Shown here piece by piece: positions 55,351 through 63,267 of a stretch of DNA of 63,267 nt. The notes beneath the pieces are model-generated. The model worked only from the letters and a program-made list of their open reading frames with translations. It did no database searches and was not told the origin of the DNA. The position numbers and the translations under genes are program-made. Every line of letters begins with the position of its first letter. The first letter of the stretch is position 1. Source of the stretch: Acidobacteriaceae bacterium (GTDB lineage Bacteria > Acidobacteriota > Terriglobia > Terriglobales > Acidobacteriaceae); assembly GCA_030049955.1 (NCBI GenBank), contig JASIJX010000061.1, positions 1-63,267 of the forward strand, written 5' to 3'.

Positions 55351-56361
55351 ATGGACCTGAAAGCCAAACTGGAAGCCGTCATCTACGCCGCGGAGGAGCC
55401 GGTCACGCTCGCCCAGCTTGCCGCGCTCTTCGCCGAGGAGGCGCTTGCCTGGAAGGCCGGGCAGGAAGCCGTTCGCGCCGCCGGCATCTCCGCGGAAGCT
55501 GCAGAGTCCGCGCCTCTTCTCGAGGGCATCGAACCCGAAGCGGCGCAGGAGGGATGCTCGGTGCAGCCGGGAGAAGCCGAAGGCTCGTTCGCGATTTTCA
55601 TCGAGACTCGAGCCCATACCCCGGTCGAATCGGTCGCAAACACCGATCCGGATGCCGATCTCGACGCCGAATCCGCTGCGCCCGCCAGCCCCGAAGCCGA
55701 AGCCAGGCGCGAAGCCCACCAGCGCGACCGCGAAGTCCGCGTCATCCTCGGCCAGCTCCTCGACGAGCTCATCCAGTCCTATGCCTCCGACGGCCGCGGC
55801 ATTGAGATCCGCGAGATCGCCGGCGGCTACCGCATGGCCACCAAGCCCGCCTGCCACGACGCCGTGCGCGCCTTCGTCAAGAGCCTCAAGCCCGCGCTCA
55901 AGCTCTCGCTGCCCGCACTCGAAACTCTCGCCGTCATTGCCTACAAGCAGCCGGTCACCGCGCCCGAAGTCAATGAAATCCGCGGCGTCGATTCCTCCGG
56001 CGTCTTCGGCTCGCTGCTGGCGCGCAAGCTCATCGCCACGGCCGGCCGCAAGCAGGTCATCGGCCGCCCCATTCTCTACAAAACCACCAAGGAATTCCTG
56101 CTGCGCTTCGGCCTCAAGGACGTCTCCGAACTGCCATCCATGGAGGAATTCGAAAAGATGGCGGTCGAGCTCGAAGAGGCCGAGGCCGCGGACAACTTTT
56201 CTGACGGCTCCGCGGACGGCGAGCCCGGTGCGCCGGAAGACACGCCGGAAGCCATCGCCTCCGATCTCTCGCTCGAGCTCGCCCAGCCTGTCGAAAGCGG
56301 ATCCGGCGGCGAATCCGGCTCTGCCGGCGAGCCGGCTCCCCCCAAGGGATACATGCACTAG
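55351..56361 (+). CDS. scpB: Segregation and condensation protein B with large insertion
   Basis: The product has 336 residues, against about 200 for typical ScpB. The winged-helix units are recognisable: MDLKAKLEAVIYAAEEPVTL, RGIEIREIAGGYRMATKP, LSLPALETLAVIAYKQPVTA and IGRPILYKTTKEFLLRFGL. An insertion of about 90 residues (about 30-120), rich in Ala, Glu and Asp, splits the first domain; a Glu/Ser/Gly-rich tail follows. ScpB with ScpA and Smc forms the condensin complex; scpA and smc are not in the window. No ribosome-binding site is obvious before the ATG. Confidence 0.93.
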   Translation: MDLKAKLEAVIYAAEEPVTLAQLAALFAEEALAWKAGQEAVRAAGISAEAAESAPLLEGIEPEAAQEGCSVQPGEAEGSFAIFIETRAHTPVESVANTDPDADLDAESAAPASPEAEARREAHQRDREVRVILGQLLDELIQSYASDGRGIEIREIAGGYRMATKPACHDAVRAFVKSLKPALKLSLPALETLAVIAYKQPVTAPEVNEIRGVDSSGVFGSLLARKLIATAGRKQVIGRPILYKTTKEFLLRFGLKDVSELPSMEEFEKMAVELEEAEAADNFSDGSADGEPGAPEDTPEAIASDLSLELAQPVESGSGGESGSAGEPAPPKGYMH

Positions 56362-56407
56362 CCTGCCGCTCGTCGAGCTGCAGCGCAAGGCAACCCGAGG
56401 CTTTGCC

Positions 56408-58531
56408 ATGACAAAAAAATCCGCAGGCACCGGCACCCGCTCCGCGACCAGAAAAACTGCGCCCGCGTCCGCAGCTAAAAAGCCTCGCGCTCCAAAACCC
56501 CTCGTCGGGAGCAAGAAACCGGCCGCAAAATCGAAAGCCGCACCGGCCAAGACCAAAGCCGGGTCGTCTCCGGCGAAGACCGCAAAACCCGGCAAGGCCG
56601 CCGGGCCCGCGAAAACTGCGAAGGCCAAATCCCGAGCAGTGAAAAAGGCCGCCGCAATCCTCGAGCCGGCCCTGGAATTTCCTGTCCCGGTGGACGATCC
56701 CATCGGCGACCTGAGCGATGGCGAAGGCCGCTGCTACATGCACGGCGACGAACCCGAGTCCTTCGCCGAGATGGCCGCCTACCGCGCAGATACCACCGAA
56801 GATGCGCTCGAGGGTACGCTCGCAATCGCCCCCGAGAACACCGCGCCCGCGGTCGCGGCCGAGCCGGAGAGTGAAACATCGCCCGCACCCGCGGCGCCGC
56901 ATCCTGAGGGGCCGCGCGCGCAGGAAAGGGAACCTGCCAAGCTTGACCGTCTGCAGAAGATTCTTTCGCACGCCGGCGTCGCCAGCCGCCGCCAGGCCGA
57001 GGAGATGATCCTCGCCGGCCGCGTTATGGTCAACGGCCAGGTGGTCACGCAGCTCGGCGCCAAGGCCGACCCCGCGCGCGATCACATCCGCGTCGACGGC
57101 AAACGCATCCCCGCCGCCGAGCGCCATCGCACCTTCATGCTCAACAAGCCCCGCGGCTTCGTCACCACGGTGAGCGATCCCGAAGGGAGACCGACCGTGA
57201 TGCAGTTCTTCTCCAGGATGCGCGAACGCCTTTATCCCGTCGGCCGCCTCGACTACGACAGCGAAGGGCTGCTGCTGGTGACGAACGACGGCGAGCTTGC
57301 CGACCGGCTCACGCGCGCCGCCTCGGGCGTGGAAAAGACCTATCTCGTCAAAGTCGCCGGCCGCCCCACGGAAGAAGAACTCGATCGCCTCCGCTCCGGC
57401 GTCCCGATTGAACGCGGACGCCCCGGTTCCGGGCAGGCGCAGACCGCACCTGCCGGCATCCGCGAGCTGCGTCGCGGAGCAAAACCCGGCTCCGCGCGGT
57501 CCGGGCCGCCGCCCAGGGGCCCGCAGGCGCGCGCAGAAAATCCCTGGTTCGAAGTCGTCCTCATCGAAGGCCGCAATCGCGAGCTGCGCAAAATGTTTCA
57601 ATCCATCGGCCACTTCGTCGAAAAGATTCGCCGCGTCGGCTACGGCCCCCTCGTCCTCGACATCGAACCCGGCCAATTGCGCGAGCTCACGCCGGAAGAA
57701 CTGGCTCAGCTCCGCCGCGCCGCCGAAGGCAAAGGGCATCCGCTCGCAAAGCCGCACGGCTTCGATTCTCCTCGCGACGAACGATCGGGCCGTTCCTTCG
57801 AGCCGCGCAATCCGCAAAGGTCCGGCCGGCGCACGCCCGGGAAACCCCAACGTTTTTCCCCGCGCCGCGAAGAGCGCAACCGCCCAGGCCCATCCGCTTC
57901 AGCTCATTCCACCCCGCCGCGGTCTTTCAACTCGCGCGAGCGCGGCGAGAACCGATTCCGAAAATTTGACTCCGGCCGCGGGCCGCGTGCAAATCCGCGT
58001 TTTGATCCACATTTCGATCGGCGCCCGGACAATCGCGAGCGCGGCGACTGGCAACGCGACACCAAACGCGGCCGCAATGACAATTTCCCTTCCAACTTCG
58101 ACCGGAACAAGGAAAGGAACGCGGATCGCGGCTTTGCCCGCCGCCCGGGGCCGCGCTTTGGAGCGCCACGCAACGCCTTCGACCGCCGCGGCTCGGCGGC
58201 TGCCCCAAACGATTGGCCCGGCCGCCGCCCGGATCGCACCGGGCCAAAACGCAACGAATCCGATCGCTCCGCCTCCCGGCGCGGCGAATCCGGCCCATTC
58301 GCCCCGGATCGCTACGGCCCTCATCGCGGCGACCAAAAGCACTTCGGAAAAACAGGCTATGAACCCAATCGCGCCAGGCGCCACGGGGATCCCGGCGCAC
58401 GGGAAGAAAACCCTCCGCGCCCCGCCCGGTATCAATCTTCGCCTGCATCCCCTGCTCGCGGAGCAAAAGCCGGCTTCCACCGCGGCAAGGCAACACGCAA
58501 CCCGCCCCGCCCCGGCCGCGAGCGCAGTTAG
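56408..58531 (+). CDS. rluB: 23S rRNA pseudouridine synthase B family, with long basic tails
   Basis: The product has 707 residues; the ATG at 56408 has GAGG 7 bp upstream. Residues about 1-175 are Lys/Ala/Pro-rich, like linker histone tails (AAKKPRAPKPLVGSKKPAAK). The S4 domain (LDRLQKILSHAGVASRRQAE) and the catalytic domain (VGRLDYDSEGLLLVTNDGEL with the Asp) follow to about residue 440. The remaining 265 residues are Arg/Gly/Pro/Asn/Phe-rich and unstructured. The catalytic domain is the RsuA/RluB type. The tails are far longer than in E. coli RluB. They might bind rRNA or drive condensation, which is speculation. Confidence 0.9.
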   Translation: MTKKSAGTGTRSATRKTAPASAAKKPRAPKPLVGSKKPAAKSKAAPAKTKAGSSPAKTAKPGKAAGPAKTAKAKSRAVKKAAAILEPALEFPVPVDDPIGDLSDGEGRCYMHGDEPESFAEMAAYRADTTEDALEGTLAIAPENTAPAVAAEPESETSPAPAAPHPEGPRAQEREPAKLDRLQKILSHAGVASRRQAEEMILAGRVMVNGQVVTQLGAKADPARDHIRVDGKRIPAAERHRTFMLNKPRGFVTTVSDPEGRPTVMQFFSRMRERLYPVGRLDYDSEGLLLVTNDGELADRLTRAASGVEKTYLVKVAGRPTEEELDRLRSGVPIERGRPGSGQAQTAPAGIRELRRGAKPGSARSGPPPRGPQARAENPWFEVVLIEGRNRELRKMFQSIGHFVEKIRRVGYGPLVLDIEPGQLRELTPEELAQLRRAAEGKGHPLAKPHGFDSPRDERSGRSFEPRNPQRSGRRTPGKPQRFSPRREERNRPGPSASAHSTPPRSFNSRERGENRFRKFDSGRGPRANPRFDPHFDRRPDNRERGDWQRDTKRGRNDNFPSNFDRNKERNADRGFARRPGPRFGAPRNAFDRRGSAAAPNDWPGRRPDRTGPKRNESDRSASRRGESGPFAPDRYGPHRGDQKHFGKTGYEPNRARRHGDPGAREENPPRPARYQSSPASPARGAKAGFHRGKATRNPPRPGRERS

Positions 58532-58605
58532 GCGTAAACCCGCGCGCCCACCCCGCTCGCCGCGCAACGGCAACCCAATCTCACGGCACGCACCACGAGG
58601 TACGC

Positions 58606-58953
58606 ATGGCCAACACCTTCGGCACGGACATCCTGTTTCCATCGCCCGATCCGGAAGCCGCCGCGGCCATCTATGTCGAGCTGCCCGGGTTCACCATCAC
58701 CGCGCGCGTGCCTATGCTCGAGCTCGCCGGCCCGCACATCAATCTGTACCTTGAGAAAGGCCCGCCCCTCGGACCCGTCTTCGAGGTCACGGTTGCCGAT
58801 GCCGGCGAGGCCACGCGCTGCCTCGCCGCGCGCGGCTGCGTGGTAGTCAAAGACGGGCCGCACGTTCCGCGCCGCTACGTGCAGGACCCCAACGGCCTCA
58901 TTGACAACCTTAACCTCGGACGGCGGCGTTCTCCGGAGATGAAAAAGAGGTGA
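58606..58953 (+). CDS. VOC-family (glyoxalase-like) protein
   Basis: The product has 115 residues, one VOC module: FGTDILFPSPDPEAAAAIYV at the start, GPVFEVTVADAGEATRCLAA in the middle, and the C-terminal strand with RRYVQDPNGLIDNL. The ligand or metal site is not clear. It overlaps the following gene's region by a few bases, so a bicistronic pair with the dehydrogenase is likely. Bleomycin-resistance and dioxygenase families share the fold, so function is open. Confidence 0.75.
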   Translation: MANTFGTDILFPSPDPEAAAAIYVELPGFTITARVPMLELAGPHINLYLEKGPPLGPVFEVTVADAGEATRCLAARGCVVVKDGPHVPRRYVQDPNGLIDNLNLGRRRSPEMKKR

Positions 58954-58961
58954 GCCCTGAG

Positions 58962-59918
58962 ATGAGCAAGCAACCCCTCGTGCTGGTGCTGGCCGCGCAG
59001 CTGGACCCCGAACTTGCGCTCCTCGTATCCATCCCTCATGTTGCCGGCAAGACGTTCGTGGAGTTCGGTGATGCCGTGCACGAAGCCGAAGTCCTTCTCG
59101 ACTGGGCCGGCTCGCGCGATCTGCTGCGCCAGGTCTTCCTCGCCAGTCCCCGCGTCCGCTGGGTGCACTCCCGCTCGGCCGGCCTCGACAAAGTGCTTTT
59201 CCCCGAGCTGGTCCAGAGCCCCGTTTTCCTCACCAATGGAACCGGCGTCTTCAGCGCCTCGCTGGGCGAGTTCGCGCTCACCGCGATTCTCTTCTTCGCC
59301 AAAGATCTTGCCCGCATGCGCCACAACCAGCGCGCGCGCCGCTGGGAGCAGTTCAATGTGGACGAAATCGCGGGCCAGACCGTGGGCATCGTCGGCTACG
59401 GCGACATCGGCCGCGCCGTGGCCACGCGCGCGCACGCAATGGGGATGCGCGTGCTCGCGCTCAAGCGCCGTGCGCCCGCCAATCGCGATCCTTTGATCGA
59501 AAGATTCTTCCGGCCCGAGGAACTCTCCGCGATGCTCGCCGCCTGCGACTATGTGGTTTGCTGTGCACCGCTCACCGCGGAGACGCACCACATGATCTCC
59601 GGCGCAGCCTTCGCCGCCATGAAGCCGAGCGCCGTGCTCATCAATGTGGGCCGCGGCCCGGTAGTCGACCAGGCAGCGCTGCTGCGCGCGCTCGACGCGA
59701 AGACGATTCGCGGCGCGGGCCTCGATGTCTTCGAGCAGGAGCCCATCGCGCACGACGATCCCATCTGGGGCTACGAAAACGTGCTCATCTCGCCGCACTG
59801 CGCCGACCACACCAAGACTTGGCTGCGCGACGCCATGCGCTTCTTCCTTGCCCAGTACGAGCGCTTCATCCGCAACGAGCCGCTCCAGAACGTCGTCCAG
59901 AAGGACCTCGGCTACTGA
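58962..59918 (+). CDS. D-2-hydroxyacid dehydrogenase family protein
   Basis: The product has 318 residues from the ATG at 58962; a GTG at 58950 is also possible and would overlap the VOC stop. The NAD-binding site is VGIVGYGDIGRAVATRAHAM. Catalytic Arg (INVGRGPVVDQAALLRAL), Glu (AGLDVFEQEPI) and His (ISPHCADHT) are present. Substrate unknown (hydroxypyruvate, glyoxylate or similar). Coupled to the VOC gene. Confidence 0.9.
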   Translation: MSKQPLVLVLAAQLDPELALLVSIPHVAGKTFVEFGDAVHEAEVLLDWAGSRDLLRQVFLASPRVRWVHSRSAGLDKVLFPELVQSPVFLTNGTGVFSASLGEFALTAILFFAKDLARMRHNQRARRWEQFNVDEIAGQTVGIVGYGDIGRAVATRAHAMGMRVLALKRRAPANRDPLIERFFRPEELSAMLAACDYVVCCAPLTAETHHMISGAAFAAMKPSAVLINVGRGPVVDQAALLRALDAKTIRGAGLDVFEQEPIAHDDPIWGYENVLISPHCADHTKTWLRDAMRFFLAQYERFIRNEPLQNVVQKDLGY

Positions 59919-60005
59919 CGCTGCTCCTGCTCGCCCGGAACGGGGCGCTGACTGCGTGGTATTCTGTTGCCCTTTAAGTCCGCATGCAGCTTCCGGGAGA
60001 CGGGC

Positions 60006-60875
60006 GTGACGCTTGAAGTGGGCGCGATGACGGCGGCGGGCGTGGCGGTGCTGGTTGCGGGTTTTGTTCTTGCGCGGCCGCGGCTGCGCGCGGCGTCCGG
60101 CGCGGACAAGCTGATGGCGCTCGCTCCGGTTTTCGAGGCCGCTCCGCTCGCGGTCTTCTCCATGGAACACTTGACGGTTCCGCGCGATCTTGCAGGGCTG
60201 GTGCCGAAGTGGCTGCCGGCGCCCATGTTCTGGGTCTACTTTGTGGGCGCGGCGCTGGTGTCCGCGGGCGTGAGCTTCATCGCCTGGCGGTGCGTGCGCT
60301 GGTCGGCGGCCCTGCTCGCGCTGCTGTTTCTCATCATCGTGGCCACCATCGACCTACCCAACCTGTCAGCCGGCCTGCATGATCGCATCTTCTGGATTCT
60401 CACCCTGCGCGAGACGTCGTTTGCCGGCGGGGCCATGGTGCTCTCGGGAAGCGTGCGGCCGCGCGGGGACGGGGCGGGCGCGGCGCTCATGCGCGTGGGG
60501 CGCACCATCGTCGCTCTGGTGATGATTGTCTACGCCGTCGAGCACTTCCTCCATCCGCGGCATGTCCCCGGCGTGCCCCTCGAAAAGCTGACGCCCGCGT
60601 GGATGCCCGTGCCGGTGGTGATCGCGTACTTGGTGGGCCTCGTGCTGCTCGCCGGCGGCATTGGATTGCTCATTCCACGCGCGGTGCGCCGGTCGGCGGC
60701 GGGCGCAGGGGCGGTGCTTCTGCTGCTGGTGCTGTTCTTCTATGGCGCGATTCTTGGCGTGGAGTTCCGAACCGCACCGGTGGAGGGGCTCAACTACTGG
60801 TTCGACACGCTGCTGTTTGCGGCGACGGTGCTGCTCGCCGGGCGCGGAGCGGACCCGAAGGCGGCGGTTTCCTAG
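60006..60875 (+). CDS. DoxX-like membrane protein
   Basis: The product has 289 residues from the GTG at 60006, with GGGAG 6 bp upstream. About seven to eight helices occur in two four-helix halves; MVLSGSVRPRG separates them. Motifs such as AVFSMEHLTVPRDLAGLVPK and VYAVEHFLHPRHVPGVPLEK recur in each half, suggesting an internal duplication of a DoxX-type unit. Relatives of DoxX are linked to redox or quinone enzymes, but the role here is unknown. Confidence 0.75.
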   Translation: MTLEVGAMTAAGVAVLVAGFVLARPRLRAASGADKLMALAPVFEAAPLAVFSMEHLTVPRDLAGLVPKWLPAPMFWVYFVGAALVSAGVSFIAWRCVRWSAALLALLFLIIVATIDLPNLSAGLHDRIFWILTLRETSFAGGAMVLSGSVRPRGDGAGAALMRVGRTIVALVMIVYAVEHFLHPRHVPGVPLEKLTPAWMPVPVVIAYLVGLVLLAGGIGLLIPRAVRRSAAGAGAVLLLLVLFFYGAILGVEFRTAPVEGLNYWFDTLLFAATVLLAGRGADPKAAVS

Positions 60876-61007
60876 AGTTGGTTGCATCAATGGCCTGAGA
60901 CTGCCGGGTAACGTCCCGCAGGGGCTAAAGCCCCAACAGTTATGCGGCCCTTGCGGCCCGGCTCAAGCCGGGCCCTTTTACAAAGCCATTGATGCAACCG
61001 GCTCTAG
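60872..61007. repeat. REP-like inverted repeat element
   Basis: A 15-bp perfect inverted repeat (GGTTGCATCAATGGC at 60880-60894 and GCCATTGATGCAACC at 60985-60999), with outer CTAGAG/CTCTAG arms, frames 90 bp that hold two internal hairpins: GGGGCTAAAGCCCC and GGCCCGGC-TCAA-GCCGGGCC (60955-60974), the latter followed by CTTTT. It begins within the last codons of the DoxX-like gene. It may act as that gene's terminator. Confidence 0.75.
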
Positions 61008-61163
61008 AGCATTTTCGGAATTGCTGTAGACCGGAAGCACACTCCCAAGCGGCTTTTTCCTCAAGCCCGGGGCCCCCAGCGACAGGTCTTGGTCGCTGGG
61101 GTGGAAAAAAAGCCACCTTTCATCGCCCTCAAGAAGTCGACGTGTATTCCGAAAATGCTCTAG
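61004..61163. mobile_element. MITE-like element with 18-bp terminal inverted repeats
   Basis: Perfect 18-bp ends (CTAGAGCATTTTCGGAAT at 61004-61021 and ATTCCGAAAATGCTCTAG at 61146-61163) bound 160 bp without coding capacity. Inside is a 10-bp hairpin (CCCCAGCGAC/GTCGCTGGGG, 61074-61101) within a longer imperfect one. The left end overlaps the REP-like element's right arm. It is probably a non-autonomous element. No transposase is in the window. Confidence 0.7.
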
Positions 61164-61232
61164 TTCCCCAGTCCCTGCTCCGCCTTTCCTCACTCTTGTT
61201 TTCCGGTGCACCCCTGGCGCATCCTTAAGAGC

Positions 61233-61712
61233 ATGAGCACAGAGAAGGCAACATTTGGAGCAGGATGTTTCTGGGGCGTGGAGGCCAGGCTGGCCGCCAT
61301 TCCGGGGGTGACGGCGACGGCCGCGGGCTACGAAGGCGGAACCCTGGACGATCCCTCGTACCAAGACGTGTGCACGGACCAGACCGGGCACGCGGAAGTG
61401 GTGGAGCTCGACTTCGATCCGGAGCGCGTGAGCTACGCGGCGCTGCTCGATGCGTTTTTCAAGCTGCACGACCCGACCACGATGAACCGCCAGGGCCCGG
61501 ACTGGGGCACGCAGTACCGCTCGGTGATCTTCACCCACTCGCCGGAGCAGGAGCGCGCGGCGCGAGCGAAGATCGAGGAGCTGAGTGCGGCGGGTGTCTA
61601 CAAGCCGCGGCGGATCGTGACCCAGGTGGCGCCGGCCGCGACCTTCTGGCGCGCGGAGGAGTATCACCAGAAATATCTCGAGAAGCGCGGGATGGCGAGC
61701 TGCCACTTGTAA
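61233..61712 (+). CDS. msrA: Peptide methionine sulfoxide reductase MsrA
   Basis: The product has 159 residues from the ATG at 61233. The active site is GAGCFWGVEARL. YQDVCTDQTGHAEVVELDFD, NRQGPDWGTQYRSVIF and the C-terminal part with YHQKYLEKRG match MsrA. The C-terminal Cys in ASCHL may be the resolving cysteine. It reduces the S-epimer of methionine sulfoxide. It lies 69 bp after the MITE-like element and is probably separately transcribed. Confidence 0.95.
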   Translation: MSTEKATFGAGCFWGVEARLAAIPGVTATAAGYEGGTLDDPSYQDVCTDQTGHAEVVELDFDPERVSYAALLDAFFKLHDPTTMNRQGPDWGTQYRSVIFTHSPEQERAARAKIEELSAAGVYKPRRIVTQVAPAATFWRAEEYHQKYLEKRGMASCHL

Positions 61713-61739
61713 CCGACATCGGGGTTCAGAGGCCGGAGA

Positions 61740-62657
61740 TCAGCGCGCGGAGGGGGGCTTGCCCGCATCGAGTTTCGCGGCCGGTCCGGCGTCGGCCCCC
61801 AGGGCGCGCTGGAGGGCCGCGGCGATGGGGTCGGCTTTTTCGGCGAAGCCGGAATTCAGTGCGCCGGACTTGGCAGGAAGAGCGTCTTCCGGCGACGCAG
61901 GATTCACGGCTTGCGCGTAACCGGGATCATCGAACCAGAGGCTGGCGATCCAGCCGATGAGAACGGCCAGATAAACCAGGCTGTTTGCATCCAGGAGCCG
62001 GGACTGCAGGGCGATGCGGTGATCGAACTCGGCCTGGGTGTGAGGCTGGGGCGCGCTCGAAAGCCTTTGCCACGCCAGGCGCAGGGCCACCTGCACCAGC
62101 GCGGCGACGGAGAAGCCCAGCAGAAGCTGGCGGGCGTGGCTCCGCCAGCCGGCATGGAAGCGCCGGCCGGTGAAAACGGCGATGAGGGTGAGCGCAAGGA
62201 AGGCCAGGTTGTTGAAGAGGTCGCCTTTTTCGGCGAACAGCTGCATCAGGTGCAGATGCGCAATGAGGGAGTGGGCTTCGAGAGTCTGGCGCGCGGGCCA
62301 CGGTCCCCACCAGGCGACCGCGGCGCCGGAGGCGGCGAGCACCACGGCCGCACCCACGAGCCACGCGGGGCGCGAGGCGCCGGCGAAGGCGCGGCGGCCA
62401 AGCTCGATGACCACCAGCAGGGTGATGAGCACGCCGGCATCGCCGAGCGCGAAAAAGAGCTGGGCAGCCGTAAGCGGGGCGAGCTTCAGGGCGAGCAGGC
62501 GGCGCATCAGCATCTCCAGCGCGGTCAACACCACGCTGGCGGTAAAGAAGGGATAGCGGCGGACGCGGTCGCGCCCCAGCAGGACCACCAGAAGCACCAG
62601 CAGGGCGGCAAAAGTGAGCGTCCAGACGACTTCGATTTCTGAAAATGGAAAGTGCAT
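61740..62657 (-). CDS. Integral membrane protein of unknown function
   Basis: The product has 305 residues with about seven helices (from VVWTLTFAALLVLLVVLLG to SLVYLAVLIGWIASLWFDD) and a cytoplasmic Ala-rich tail. No catalytic motif was recognised. It converges on msrA with 27 bp between stops. The 117 bp separating it from the divergent maf gene should hold both promoters. Confidence 0.65.
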   Translation of the reverse strand: MHFPFSEIEVVWTLTFAALLVLLVVLLGRDRVRRYPFFTASVVLTALEMLMRRLLALKLAPLTAAQLFFALGDAGVLITLLVVIELGRRAFAGASRPAWLVGAAVVLAASGAAVAWWGPWPARQTLEAHSLIAHLHLMQLFAEKGDLFNNLAFLALTLIAVFTGRRFHAGWRSHARQLLLGFSVAALVQVALRLAWQRLSSAPQPHTQAEFDHRIALQSRLLDANSLVYLAVLIGWIASLWFDDPGYAQAVNPASPEDALPAKSGALNSGFAEKADPIAAALQRALGADAGPAAKLDAGKPPSAR

Positions 62658-62774
62658 GGGTGTCGGGGCCGCGCGACGTAGGAAGCGTTGCGCGCGGGGG
62701 CCGTTCCCAGTTTAAATGGGCGCGGAGAGGCTGAGGCGCCTTTCCCGCCGACGCCCGCCTGCCATAATCTCCCT

Positions 62775-63267
62775 ATGCTAGTCTTGGCCTCGCAATCGCC
62801 GCGGCGGCGGGAGCTGCTCACGCAGGCGGGGGTGCGCTTCGAAGTGCATCCCGCGCACATTGCGGAAGCTCCGCAGGCGGGCGAGGGGCCGGTGGCCTAC
62901 GTGACGCGCCTGGCGCGCGAGAAGGCCGAGGCCGTCTATCGTGAACTGGCGGGCGAATCGAAAGCGGGCGTACCGGCGCGCGGGAGCGGGGAGACGGACA
63001 AGGACCAGCTCGCCGTGCTGGGCGCGGATACGACCGTCACGCTCGACGGCCAGATTTTTTCAAAGCCCGCCGACGCGGCCGATGCGGTGCGCATGCTGCG
63101 CATGCTTTCCGGCCGCAGCCATCGCGTGATCACCGGCGTGGCGCTGGCAACGGCGGCGGGAACCGAAGTGGCGGCCGAGGTGACGGCGGTCAAATTTCTC
63201 ACCCTGTCGGAGGAGGAGATCGCGGCCTACGTGGCCACGGGCGAGCCCATGGACAAGGCCGGCGCCT
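62775..63267 (+). CDS. maf: Maf-like nucleotide pyrophosphatase, N-terminal part (runs off the window)
   Basis: From the ATG at 62775 the frame is open to the window edge (164 codons). Motifs: LASQSPRRRELLTQAG, LGADTTVTLDGQIFSKPADA and MLRMLSGRSHRVITGVALA. These mark the Maf/YhdE/YceF family, which hydrolyses non-canonical or specific nucleotides (dTTP/UTP type). An extra Gly/Glu/Asp-rich stretch of about 15 residues sits before the GADTTV motif. The C-terminus is not visible. Confidence 0.92.
   Translation, partial: MLVLASQSPRRRELLTQAGVRFEVHPAHIAEAPQAGEGPVAYVTRLAREKAEAVYRELAGESKAGVPARGSGETDKDQLAVLGADTTVTLDGQIFSKPADAADAVRMLRMLSGRSHRVITGVALATAAGTEVAAEVTAVKFLTLSEEEIAAYVATGEPMDKAGA

Overview
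The window looks like chromosomal DNA of an Acidobacteriota member, probably class Terriglobia (Acidobacteriaceae-like). The reasons are a high-GC, densely packed Gram-negative gene style; a VWFA protein of the kind expanded in Acidobacteria; a combined Rieske/cytochrome b/caa3 oxidase operon; the GlgE/TreS-maltokinase plus TreYZ set; and many secreted Ig-like and beta-propeller proteins. This placement is inference from gene content. No rRNA, tRNA, CRISPR array, prophage or transposase gene was seen.

Layout. 1-995 (-): start of mfd. 1098-9129 (-): an eight-gene respiratory operon, ctaC-ctaD-ctaE-unknown membrane subunit-diheme cytochrome c-Rieske-cytochrome b fused to cytochrome c-ctaG, in effect a quinol-to-oxygen chain in one transcription unit. 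9409-13815 (+): treY-treZ. 13812-21774 (-), convergent: glgE, a treS-maltokinase fusion, a GT-A-type glycosyltransferase and a conserved-TM-helix channel-like protein. GlgE/TreS-Mak can build alpha-glucan from trehalose and TreYZ can turn glucan back into trehalose, so the two blocks form a cycle. 21937-22986 (-): a secreted unknown. 23293-23763 (+): a possible orphan transcript ending in a strong terminator.

23793-40213: an envelope or exopolysaccharide region. It holds a thymidylate-kinase-like P-loop protein, a small secreted/TM protein, a STAS protein, a flippase fused to a ParB-like DGNHR domain, a GH99-like lipoprotein, a five-gene operon (GT-C-like membrane protein, three secreted proteins, GT2), a 1419-residue TPR/outer-membrane barrel protein and a GT4 glycosyltransferase. 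No synthase of the BcsA/Alg8 type, no Wzy/Wza/Wzc and no complete Pel set is visible, so this is the best candidate for an undescribed system. 40449-44522 (+): an Ig-repeat phosphoesterase and a VWFA protein.

44529-63267: mostly housekeeping with accessory secreted proteins. These are mnmG with an in-frame heptamer-repeat insertion, a beta-propeller protein without a signal peptide, a LolA-like and a DUF4136 protein, a YVTN-like propeller, an HNH nuclease, comF, scpB with a large insertion, rluB with very long basic tails, a VOC protein, a D-2-hydroxyacid dehydrogenase, a DoxX-like protein, a REP/MITE-like repeat cluster (60872-61163), msrA, a membrane unknown and the start of maf. Small upstream or downstream shifts of start codons are noted where a ribosome-binding site decides them.
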